NCBI GenBank assembly: GCA_050743365.1
Contig: JBOGFI010000234.1
Coordinates: 1 to 34,776 of the forward strand
Direction of reading: 5' to 3'
Length of the DNA stretch: 34,776 nt
From: JBOGFI01 sp050743365
Lineage (GTDB): Bacteria > Actinomycetota > Acidimicrobiia > IMCC26256 > JACDBD01
The notes beneath the pieces were generated by a model, which worked only from the letters and a program-made list of their open reading frames with translations, was not told where the DNA came from and did no database searches. Positions 28,459 to 34,776 of the stretch are shown here, in pieces. The translations under genes and the position numbers were made by a program. Position 1 is the first letter of the stretch; each line of letters opens with the position of its first letter.

Positions 28459-29478
28459 TCAACCGCCTCCGGCCCGGAAACCTTCCAGCACGCGCGCCCA
28501 TCGCTCCTGGTCGGTGGGGGACGGCGCGTTGAAGCTGATCCGGTCGACGAGGTCGCCGTAGCGGTCCTGCACCATGCTCGGGATCTGCTCGACCGTCCCC
28601 CGCACGGTGAAGACGTCGACCATCTCGTCGGTGATGCAGCCGCCCATTTCTGCCCAGCGTCCCTCCTTCGACAGCCGGTTCAGCTCGGGGTGGACCTCGC
28701 CCCACCCGTGCAGGTCGAGCACACGGGAGTACGCGGGCGTCGAGCCGTAGAACGCCATCCGGGCGCGCACCGCGGTGTTGGCCGCGGCCAGCTCCTCCTC
28801 GGTCTCGCCGGTCACGATGAGAAGCGGGTACGCGATCTCGAAGCCGTTGCGGCCGCGGCCGGCCCGGGCGAAGCCTCGCTCGAGCGCGGGGAAGGTGACT
28901 TCGCGCAGGTAGCGCTCGGTGCTGAACGGGTGGACGATGAACCCGTCGGCCACCTCACCCGCGGCCTGGGTCATCGCCGGCCCCACCCCGGCCAGCCACA
29001 CCCGAGGTCGCCCGTGGGGGTTGGGCCCCGGGTTGAAGAACGGTGTCATCAGCGTGTGGCGGTAGCAGTCGCCCTCGAAGCGCAGGGGCGTGCCCTCCTG
29101 CCAGCACGACCAGATGGCGAGGACGGCCTGCACCAGCTCACGCATCCGCGCCGCCGGCGACGACCACGGCATCGAGAAGCGCTTCTCGATGTGCGGCTTG
29201 ATCTGCGACCCGAGTCCGAGGATGAACCGGCCCCGCGAGGCGGCCTGGAGGTCGTAGCCGATGTTGGCCAGCGTCATGGGGCTGCGGGCGAAGCCGATGG
29301 CGATGGCGGTCGCCAGCTCGAGCCGCTCGGTGTGCTCGGCGGCGAGCAGCAGCGGAAGGAACGGGTCGTGCGGCGCCTCGAAGGTGTACACACCGTCGTA
29401 CCCGGCGTCCTCGAGCTCGCGGGCGCGCGCCGCCACATCGTCGAGCCCGACGCCGACGAGCGCTCCGTCGACCTTCAT
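28459..29478 (-). CDS. LLM-class, probably F420-dependent, oxidoreductase
   Basis: 339 aa, TIM-barrel of the luciferase-like family. Visible: GYDGVYTFEAPHDPFLPL near the N-terminus, LATAIAIGFARSPMTLANIGYD with LQAASRGRFILGLGSQ (the cofactor-contacting loop), VWLAGVGPAMTQAAGEVADG (phosphate-binding region), and HPFSTERYLREVTFPALERG. The pattern matches the group of mycobacterial F420 oxidoreductases near TIGR03617 (from memory, not verified). Substrate unknown. ATG 29478 (MKVDGALVG) is chosen over an in-frame GTG 9 nt earlier because TAGGGT at 29486-29491 overlaps that GTG and sits 7 nt before the ATG. The downstream beta-propeller gene is co-transcribed. Confidence 0.88.
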   Translation of the reverse strand: MKVDGALVGVGLDDVAARARELEDAGYDGVYTFEAPHDPFLPLLLAAEHTERLELATAIAIGFARSPMTLANIGYDLQAASRGRFILGLGSQIKPHIEKRFSMPWSSPAARMRELVQAVLAIWSCWQEGTPLRFEGDCYRHTLMTPFFNPGPNPHGRPRVWLAGVGPAMTQAAGEVADGFIVHPFSTERYLREVTFPALERGFARAGRGRNGFEIAYPLLIVTGETEEELAAANTAVRARMAFYGSTPAYSRVLDLHGWGEVHPELNRLSKEGRWAEMGGCITDEMVDVFTVRGTVEQIPSMVQDRYGDLVDRISFNAPSPTDQERWARVLEGFRAGGG

Positions 29479-29485
29479 CTCGCAC

Positions 29486-29491
29486 ACCCTA
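29486..29491 (-). promoter_or_regulatory. -10 box (TAGGGT) of the LLM oxidoreductase unit, leaderless
   Basis: Reads TAGGGT on the minus strand, 7 nt before ATG 29478. It is divergent from the ilvD box at 29508-29513, with 16 bp between the two hexamers, so the promoters must interfere or share regulation. Confidence 0.55.
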
Positions 29492-29507
29492 CGGAACGGG
29501 CGTCGAA

Positions 29508-29513
29508 TACGCT
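29508..29513 (+). promoter_or_regulatory. -10 box (TACGCT) of ilvD, leaderless
   Basis: TACGCT with 6 nt to ATG 29520. The 9-mer GAATACGCT at 29505-29513 recurs in front of the cyclase gene. Confidence 0.55.
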
Positions 29514-29519
29514 CACCCC

Positions 29520-31199
29520 ATGACCGGCGAGACGAAACCCCGCAGCCACGAGGTCACCGACGGGATGGAGCGGGCCCCTGCGCGCGCCATGCTGCGCGCC
29601 GTCGGCATGACCGACGCCGACTGGGGGAAGGCCCAGATCGGGGTGGCCTCGAGCTGGAACGAGGTGACCCCCTGCAACCTGTCGCTCGACCGGCTCGCCA
29701 AGCGGGCGAAGGTGGGGGTCCGGGAAGAGGGCGGCTTTCCCATCGAGTTCATGACGATCGCGATCTCCGACGGCATCTCGATGGGCCACGAGGGCATGCG
29801 GGGCTCGCTCGTGAGCCGCGAGATCATCGCCGACTCCGTCGAATGCGTGATGCACGCCGAGCGGCTCGACGGGCTCGTGACCTTCGCCGGCTGCGACAAG
29901 AGCCTGCCCGGCATGCTCATGGCTGCGGCCCGGCTCAACCTGCCCTCGGTGTTCCTCTACGGCGGCTCGATCCTCCCCGGCCACTGGAAGGACCAGGCCC
30001 TCGACATCGTGAGCGTGTTCGAGGCGGTCGGCGCCTGCGCCGCCGGGACCATCACCGAGAACGAGCTGGGCGAGATCGAGAGGCGCGCCTGCCCGACCGA
30101 GGGGTCGTGCGCGGGCATGTTCACTGCCAACACCATGGCGTCGGTGGGCGAGGCGCTCGGCATGTCGCTACCCGGCAGCGCGTCGCCGCCGGCGGTCGAT
30201 CGCCGCCGCGACGACTTCGCATTCGCCTCGGGGCAGGCGGTGATGCGGCTTCTCGAGGCGGGCATCCGACCCCGGCAGATCATGACCAAGGAGGCGTTCG
30301 AGAACGCCATCGCGGTGACCATGGCGCTCGGCGGCTCGACCAACGCGGTGCTCCACCTGCTCGCTATCGCCCACGAGGCGCAGGTCGCGCTGTCGCTCGA
30401 CGACTTCAACCGCATCGCCGCCCGGGTGCCCCACATCGCCGACACGAAGCCGCACGGCAAGTACCACATGACCGACGTCGACCGCATCGGCGGCGTGCCC
30501 GTGGTCATGCGCGAGCTGCTCGACGCCGGGCTCGTGCACGGCGACTGCCTCACCGTCACCGGCAGCACCGTGGCCGAGAACCTGGCCGTTCTCGACCCAC
30601 CCGCTCCCGACGGCGACGTCGTGCACCGGCTCGGCGACCCCATCCACCCGCAGGGCGGCATCGCCGTGCTCACGGGATCGCTCGCGCCCGAAGGCAGCGT
30701 CGTCAAGGTGGCGGGCATCGACCAGCTGCGTTTCGAGGGCACCGCCCGCGTCTTCGACGGCGAGGACGCCGCCATGGTGGAGATCCTCGCCGGGCGGATC
30801 GAGCCTGGTGACGTCGTGGTGATCCGCTACGAGGGGCCCAAGGGCGGCCCCGGTATGCGCGAGATGCTCGCGGTGACGGGCGCGATGAAAGGCGTCGGGC
30901 GCGGCGCCGACGCCGCCCTCCTCACCGACGGGCGGTTCTCCGGCGGCACGCACGGCTTCTGTGTCGGGCACGTCGCACCGGAGGCGGTCGACGGCGGGCC
31001 CATCGCCTTTGTCGAGGATGGCGACCGGATCGTGATCGACGCCGGGGCGCACACGGTCGACCTGCTCGTCGACGACGCCGTGCTGGCGCGGCGACGCGAG
31101 GACTGGAAGCTCCCCGAGCCCCGCTACCCGACCGGCTTCCTCGCCAAGTACGCCAAGCTCGCGCAGGGTGCCGAGCGCGGCGCGATCACGAACGTCTAG
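29520..31199 (+). CDS. ilvD: Dihydroxy-acid dehydratase IlvD
   Basis: 559 aa. Dehydrates 2,3-dihydroxy-isovalerate and -methylvalerate in valine, isoleucine and pantothenate synthesis. Iron-sulfur cysteines Cys52 (TPCNLSL), Cys125 (FAGCDKSLPG) and Cys197 (EGSCAGMFTANTM) are all present, the set reported for [2Fe-2S] IlvD. Asp84 (SDGISMGH) and Asp126/Lys127 of the Mg site are visible, as are GGSTNAVLHLLAIAHEA and the C-terminal KGVGRGADAALLTDGRFSGGTHG. Start fixed by the -10 box and usual N-terminus. The glycosylase starts 6 nt after its stop, so both are in one unit. Confidence 0.96.
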   Translation: MTGETKPRSHEVTDGMERAPARAMLRAVGMTDADWGKAQIGVASSWNEVTPCNLSLDRLAKRAKVGVREEGGFPIEFMTIAISDGISMGHEGMRGSLVSREIIADSVECVMHAERLDGLVTFAGCDKSLPGMLMAAARLNLPSVFLYGGSILPGHWKDQALDIVSVFEAVGACAAGTITENELGEIERRACPTEGSCAGMFTANTMASVGEALGMSLPGSASPPAVDRRRDDFAFASGQAVMRLLEAGIRPRQIMTKEAFENAIAVTMALGGSTNAVLHLLAIAHEAQVALSLDDFNRIAARVPHIADTKPHGKYHMTDVDRIGGVPVVMRELLDAGLVHGDCLTVTGSTVAENLAVLDPPAPDGDVVHRLGDPIHPQGGIAVLTGSLAPEGSVVKVAGIDQLRFEGTARVFDGEDAAMVEILAGRIEPGDVVVIRYEGPKGGPGMREMLAVTGAMKGVGRGADAALLTDGRFSGGTHGFCVGHVAPEAVDGGPIAFVEDGDRIVIDAGAHTVDLLVDDAVLARRREDWKLPEPRYPTGFLAKYAKLAQGAERGAITNV

Positions 31200-31205
31200 C
31201 CACTC

Positions 31206-31988
31206 TTGCCCGAGATCATCGAGGTGGAGTCGGCGCGCCGGCTGATCGAGGAGCGCGGGCTCGCCCGTCGGATCGAGTCGGTGTTCGCGCCCGACGCGTG
31301 GTACCTCAAGCGAGGGCTCAGTGCCGATGCGCTCGACGTCGCACTCCCCGGGCGCATGCTGACGGCAGCGCGTCGGCGCGGGAAGCTCATGCTCGTCGAC
31401 ACCAGCGGCGGCGGTCCCGTCCTCGGGCTCCATCTCGGCATGAGCGGCCGGGTGCTGATCGACGACGAGGCCGCCGGCGATCCGCTCGTCTACGCCAGCA
31501 ACCGCGAGGTGCCGGCCTGGCACCGCTTCGGCGTGCGCTTCACCGACGGCGGGTCGCTCTACCTGCGGGACCCCCGCCGGCTCGGCGCGGTCGAGCTCGA
31601 GCCCGACGAGGACCGGCTCGGCGTCGACGCCTTCGAGCTCACGCAGGCGCAGCTCAGCGCGATGGTCGCCGCCAGCCGGGCGCCGGTGAAGGCCCTCCTC
31701 ATGAACCAGGCCCGGGTGGCGGGGATGGGCAACCTCCTCACCGACGAGGCGCTGTGGCGGGCCGGCCTCGACCCCGCCCGGTCCGCGAACGCGCTCGACG
31801 CGGCCGAGCGCCGGCGGCTGCACCGGGCCGTCCGACGCACGCTCGAGGTGTGCACGGCGAGGGGCGGGTCGCACACGGGCGACATGCCCCGGGAGGGAGG
31901 GACGCCCTGCCCCAAGGACGGCACGCCGCTGGAACGCCGCACCGTCGCCGGCCGCACGACCTTCTCGTGCCCGCGCCACCAGCGATGA
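31206..31988 (+). CDS. Fpg/Nei-family DNA glycosylase-AP lyase
   Basis: 260 aa. Removes oxidised bases and cleaves the abasic site. The TTG start at 31206 is forced by chemistry: the catalytic N-terminal proline must be residue 2 (MPEIIEVE, Pro2, Glu3). Also visible: Lys60 in RRRGKLMLV, the LGLHLGMSGR strand, the helix-two-turn-helix with Asn176 in GMGNLLTDEALW, and Arg250 in AGRTTFSCP. The C-terminal zinc finger is non-standard: Cys235-Pro-Lys-Asp238 and Cys255-Pro-Arg-His258, so two of four cysteines are replaced by Asp and His. Glycosylase specificity (8-oxoG versus oxidised pyrimidines) is not decidable. Gene follows ilvD by 6 nt. Confidence 0.9.
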   Translation: MPEIIEVESARRLIEERGLARRIESVFAPDAWYLKRGLSADALDVALPGRMLTAARRRGKLMLVDTSGGGPVLGLHLGMSGRVLIDDEAAGDPLVYASNREVPAWHRFGVRFTDGGSLYLRDPRRLGAVELEPDEDRLGVDAFELTQAQLSAMVAASRAPVKALLMNQARVAGMGNLLTDEALWRAGLDPARSANALDAAERRRLHRAVRRTLEVCTARGGSHTGDMPREGGTPCPKDGTPLERRTVAGRTTFSCPRHQR

Positions 31989-31989
31989 A

Positions 31990-31995
31990 TACGCT
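31990..31995 (+). promoter_or_regulatory. -10 box (TACGCT) of the cyclase gene, leaderless
   Basis: TACGCT with 7 nt to GTG 32003, in the context GAATACGCT that is identical to the ilvD promoter. It overlaps the end of the glycosylase gene. Confidence 0.5.
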
Positions 31996-32002
31996 GACGC
32001 CC

Positions 32003-32866
32003 GTGAGCACGGCCCACTCGAAGAACCTCGGGGAGCCCGAGGAGACGCAGCAGTTCCCGGGCATCACCGCCGATCTGGTCGACCTCGGCGACATCACGGT
32101 CGGGCGCTACACCGCCGAGCCGGGTTGGCGGTGGTCCACGCACGTGCGTCCGCAGATCGGCGGCGACTTGTGTCAGGCGCGTCACGTCGGGATCATCGTC
32201 GCCGGTCGACTCGGGATACGCCTGGAGGATGGAACGACGTTCGAGCTGGGGCCCGACGACGTGTTCGACATCCCTCCGGGGCACGATGGGTACACGATCG
32301 GGCACGAGCAGGTGATCAGCATCGAGTGGGCGGGCACTCGGGCATTCGGTGGATTTCGACTCGGTCACGGGCGGACACTCGCGACCCTGTTGTTCACCGA
32401 CATCGTCAATTCGACCGCGGTCGCCAAGCGTCTCGGCGACGTCGCCTGGCGAACGTTGCTCTCCGGCCATTTCGAGGCTGCGCGCGCCGAGCTCGAGCGG
32501 TTCCGCGGCCGCGAGGTGAAGACCACGGGCGACGGGCTACTAGCGACCTTCGATAGCCCCGCCCAAGCCCTTCACTGCGCGGCGTCGATCCGTCGCGCGG
32601 CAAGCCATGAGGATCTTCAGGTGCGCGGCGGAGTCCACGTGGGCGAGGTGGAGGTAGTGGGCGCCGACGTCCGGGGCGTCGCCGTCCACGAGGCGGCGCG
32701 CATCATGACGCAGGCCGATGACGACGAGATCCTCGTGTCGGACACGACTCGCGCCCTGGCGATGGCCTCCGGTCTCACCTTCGAGGACCGCGGGATCCAC
32801 ACCCTCAGGGGACTCGACGGTGAGTGGCACCTGTTCGCATACGCCGAGGCGGGGCCATCGGGGTGA
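32003..32866 (+). CDS. Cupin domain fused to a class III adenylate/guanylate cyclase
   Basis: 287 aa, soluble. Residues ~20-110 form a cupin barrel (PGWRWSTHVRPQIGG, HVGIIVAGRLGIRLEDGT, GPDDVFDIPPGHDGYTI); the His47, His61, His94 and His101 pattern could bind metal or a small ligand. Residues ~125-270 are the cyclase: metal Asp133 in LLFTDIVNST, Lys173 and Asp177 in EVKTTGDGLL, GGVHVGEVE, and VAVHEAARI, where His229 stands in for the usual transition-state Asn and Arg233 is kept. Cyclisation of ATP is more likely than GTP from Lys173. ATG 31985, overlapping the previous stop, is an alternative start. Its stop overlaps the next gene by 4 nt. Confidence 0.88.
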   Translation: MSTAHSKNLGEPEETQQFPGITADLVDLGDITVGRYTAEPGWRWSTHVRPQIGGDLCQARHVGIIVAGRLGIRLEDGTTFELGPDDVFDIPPGHDGYTIGHEQVISIEWAGTRAFGGFRLGHGRTLATLLFTDIVNSTAVAKRLGDVAWRTLLSGHFEAARAELERFRGREVKTTGDGLLATFDSPAQALHCAASIRRAASHEDLQVRGGVHVGEVEVVGADVRGVAVHEAARIMTQADDDEILVSDTTRALAMASGLTFEDRGIHTLRGLDGEWHLFAYAEAGPSG

Positions 32867-34563
32867 GTAGCCATGCCCGGCCGGTGATCCTGGCCGTCGA
32901 CGACGACCCGTCGGCGATCTCGCGGATTGGCGCCGAGCTCGAGCGGCGTTACGACCGGGACTACCGCATCGTGTTCGAGACCTCTCCGACCGTGGCTCTG
33001 GCGCGCCTCGGGGAGATGAAGGCAGCCGGTGATCGGGTCGCGGTGGTCCTGGCCGATCAGTGGATGCCCGAGATCACCGGAGCCGCCTTGCTCTCGCGAG
33101 TTCGGGAGCTCCATCCCGACGCCAAGCGCGCCCTCCTGATCACGTGGGGCGAGTGGGGGTTCCAGCCCACGGCCGAGGCCGTGCGCGGCTCCATGGCCAC
33201 CGGGTGCATCGACTACTACGTGCTCAAACCGTGGAAGTCGCCCGACGAGCTATTCCACCGGACGATCAGCGAGTTCCTGCACGAGTGGTCGCGCACCGAC
33301 GCCTCGACACCACGCGAGCTCACGATCGTCGCCGACCCCTCGTCGCCGCGTGCCGCCGAGCTGCGCGACCTGCTCGGCCGCAACGGTGTCCCGTACCGGT
33401 TCCTCCGGAGCGACACACCCGAAGGCCGCGATCGCCTCCTCGAAGCCGGTCTGGAGGGATCGACCAAGCCGGTGGTGATCCTCCTCGACGGCCGGGTGCT
33501 GGTCGATCCGTCGAACGCCGAGGTGGCGCGCGGCTACGGCGTGCTGACCGAGTTCCATGACACCCGGGAGTTCGATGTCGTCGTGGTCGGCGCCGGTCCG
33601 GCCGGCCTCGCCGCCGCCGTGTACGCATCGTCGGAGGGACTCGGCGCGCTCGTTGTCGAGCGCGAGGCGATCGGGGGTCAGGCCGGGTCGAGCTCGCGGA
33701 TCCGCAACTACCTCGGCTTCCCCCGCGGTCTGAGTGGCGCCGAGCTCGCCCAGCGCGCCTACCAGCAGGCATGGGTGTTCGGGACCACGTTCCTGATGAT
33801 GCGAAGCGTCACCGACCTGCGCACCGAGGGCGACCACCACATCCTCGCGATCTCCGACGGCACCGAGGTGCTCGCCGGGGCCGTGGTCCTGGCCGCGGGC
33901 GTCACCTACTGCCGCCTCGGGATCCCCGCGCTCGAGGAGCTCAGCGGCCGGGGCGTCTTCTATGGCGCGTCGGTCTCGCAGGCCCAGGAGTTCACCGACC
34001 GGCAGGTCTACGTCATCGGAGGTGGGAACTCGGCCGGGCAGGCGGCGGTGCACCTCGGCCGGTACGCGGCCCGGGTCACGCTGGTCGTGCGGGGCGACAG
34101 CCTCGCTGCCAGCATGTCGCAGTACCTGCGGGACGAGATCGATGCCGCGCCCAACATCGAGGTCGGGGTCGCGACCCAGGTCGTCGACGGCGGCGGCGAG
34201 GACCGGCTCGAGCACCTGACGTTGCGGGAGAGCCGGACCGGGACCATGAGCACGGTGCCTGCCGATGCGCTGTTCGTCCTCATCGGCGCCGAGCCCCACG
34301 CCGACTGGCTCCCACCGGAGATCAGGCGCGACGACCCCGGCTTTGTGCTCACCGGCCCCGACGTCGCGGCCGGATGGCCACTCGAGCGGCCACCGTTCAT
34401 GTTCGAGACCAGCGTGCCCGGCGTCTTCGCGGTGGGCGACGTGCGTTCCCGTTCGGTGAAGCGGGTGGCCTCGGCGGTCGGCGAGGGATCGGTGGTAATC
34501 CAGCAGGTGCATCAGCACCTCCATGCCGAGGAGGCGGCGGCCACGAGCCCCGCGAGGAGATGA
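32863..34563 (+). CDS. Response regulator receiver fused to thioredoxin-fold and thioredoxin-reductase-like flavoprotein
   Basis: 566 aa, three parts. Receiver, 8-140: acidic Asp13-Asp15, phospho-acceptor Asp65 in VVLADQWMPE, Lys122 in YVLKPWKSP. Thioredoxin/glutaredoxin-like, ~150-228: ELTIVADPSSPRAAELRDLL with Ser160/Ser161 where cysteines would be, and a cis-Pro-type TKPVVIL. Flavoprotein, ~236-550: FAD motif GAGPAG (243-248), GGQAGSSSRIRNYLGFP, NADPH motif GGGNSAGQAA (386-395) and VFAVGDVR (521-528). The redox-active CxxC of thioredoxin reductase is absent: GASV (368-371) occupies its position, so it cannot reduce thioredoxin by the usual mechanism. Probably an electron-transfer or sensor flavoprotein controlled by phosphorylation. 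GTG start in the GTGA overlap with the cyclase. Confidence 0.9.
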   Translation: MSSHARPVILAVDDDPSAISRIGAELERRYDRDYRIVFETSPTVALARLGEMKAAGDRVAVVLADQWMPEITGAALLSRVRELHPDAKRALLITWGEWGFQPTAEAVRGSMATGCIDYYVLKPWKSPDELFHRTISEFLHEWSRTDASTPRELTIVADPSSPRAAELRDLLGRNGVPYRFLRSDTPEGRDRLLEAGLEGSTKPVVILLDGRVLVDPSNAEVARGYGVLTEFHDTREFDVVVVGAGPAGLAAAVYASSEGLGALVVEREAIGGQAGSSSRIRNYLGFPRGLSGAELAQRAYQQAWVFGTTFLMMRSVTDLRTEGDHHILAISDGTEVLAGAVVLAAGVTYCRLGIPALEELSGRGVFYGASVSQAQEFTDRQVYVIGGGNSAGQAAVHLGRYAARVTLVVRGDSLAASMSQYLRDEIDAAPNIEVGVATQVVDGGGEDRLEHLTLRESRTGTMSTVPADALFVLIGAEPHADWLPPEIRRDDPGFVLTGPDVAAGWPLERPPFMFETSVPGVFAVGDVRSRSVKRVASAVGEGSVVIQQVHQHLHAEEAAATSPARR

Positions 34564-34776
34564 GCCGCCCGACCGGCTGGAAGTCGTACGACGCGGTCGC
34601 CGAGGAGTACGACCGCCTGACCCCGGTGCTCTTCGGGCGGCTGGCGCATGACCTCGTCGAACTGATCGATCCCGACCCGACCGCGCGCGTCCTCGACGCC
34701 GGGACCGGGACGGGCACCGCGGCGGATGCGGCCGCGCGGCGGTTGGGTCCCGACGGCGCGGTCGTCGGGCTCGACC
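34560..34776 (+). CDS. SAM-dependent methyltransferase, 5' part
   Basis: The first 72 residues are visible; the gene runs off the right edge. MSRPTGWKSYDAVAEEYDRL is the common methyltransferase opening, followed by motif I VLDAGTGTGTAADAAA and GAVVGLD. ATG 34560 overlaps the preceding stop (ATGA) with GAGGAG just before it, so it is translationally coupled to the flavoprotein gene. Its acceptor is not visible; ubiquinone/menaquinone-type or small-molecule methylation are both possible. Confidence 0.85.
   Translation, partial: MSRPTGWKSYDAVAEEYDRLTPVLFGRLAHDLVELIDPDPTARVLDAGTGTGTAADAAARRLGPDGAVVGLD

Noticed and set aside
31985..32002. ATG start of the cyclase overlapping the glycosylase stop (ATGA)
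   Set aside because: Plausible coupling, but the TACGCT box lies inside this stretch and 7 nt before GTG 32003, the geometry used elsewhere here. Kept as an alternative only.
32863..34563. Functional thioredoxin reductase (trxB)
   Set aside because: The CxxC active site is replaced by GASV and the thioredoxin-fold segment also lacks cysteines, so the standard reaction is not supported.

Overview
The window is 34.8 kb of very GC-rich DNA with a strong G/C third-position bias. It fits a member of the Actinomycetota, most likely Acidimicrobiia or a near relative. The evidence is the mix of B12-dependent methylmalonyl-CoA mutase, an F420-type LLM oxidoreductase, a PASTA-repeat Ser/Thr kinase, GatCAB, SCP2 and MaoC/FAS1-like dehydratases, together with many GTG starts and TANNNT boxes 6-9 nt before start codons, as in leaderless actinobacterial mRNAs. 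The taxonomy is inference. No rRNA, tRNA, CRISPR array, IS transposase or phage gene was recognised.

Layout, left to right. (1) 1-1322, minus: the 5' half of methylmalonyl-CoA mutase (runs off the left edge) preceded by a 61-aa protein. (2) 1411-3626, plus: a cysteine desulfurase overlapping mnmA, a tRNA 2-thiolation pair. (3) 3841-6336: a minus-strand membrane protein, then a MetE-like methyltransferase and a zinc-ribbon membrane protein. (4) 6378-9291: ligA followed at 2-nt spacing by a two-subunit hot-dog dehydratase. (5) 9380-13724: zinc alcohol dehydrogenase, a small anchored protein, a four-PASTA kinase and an SDR of the 3-hydroxyacyl-CoA dehydrogenase type. (6) 13763-16399: poorly known genes, including two or three membrane proteins, a DUF7064-like protein and a candidate 68-aa protein. 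(7) 16430-19443: two overlapping, paralogous DHA2-type MFS exporters, then a truncated gene start. (8) 19546-24513: SCP2 protein, 2[4Fe-4S] ferredoxin, gatCA and gatB, with an alpha/beta hydrolase on the opposite strand between gatA and gatB. (9) 24545-25534: an AbiEi-type winged-helix plus Vsr/DUF559-like nuclease gene bracketed by two long hairpins. (10) 25589-29478: class II aldolase-like protein, methyltransferase, Asp-box beta-propeller and LLM oxidoreductase. (11) 29520-34776: ilvD, an Fpg/Nei glycosylase, a cupin-nucleotidyl cyclase, a response regulator-thioredoxin reductase fusion and the start of a methyltransferase; the genes abut or overlap by 4 nt.

Much of the content is lipid/acyl-CoA metabolism and housekeeping. 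The most unusual parts are the cupin-cyclase/response-regulator-flavoprotein cassette at the right end, the hairpin-bracketed nuclease gene, a composite intergenic repeat present in four copies that always ends at a gene boundary, a gene remnant whose homology stops where one repeat copy begins, and the consistent leaderless-promoter architecture.
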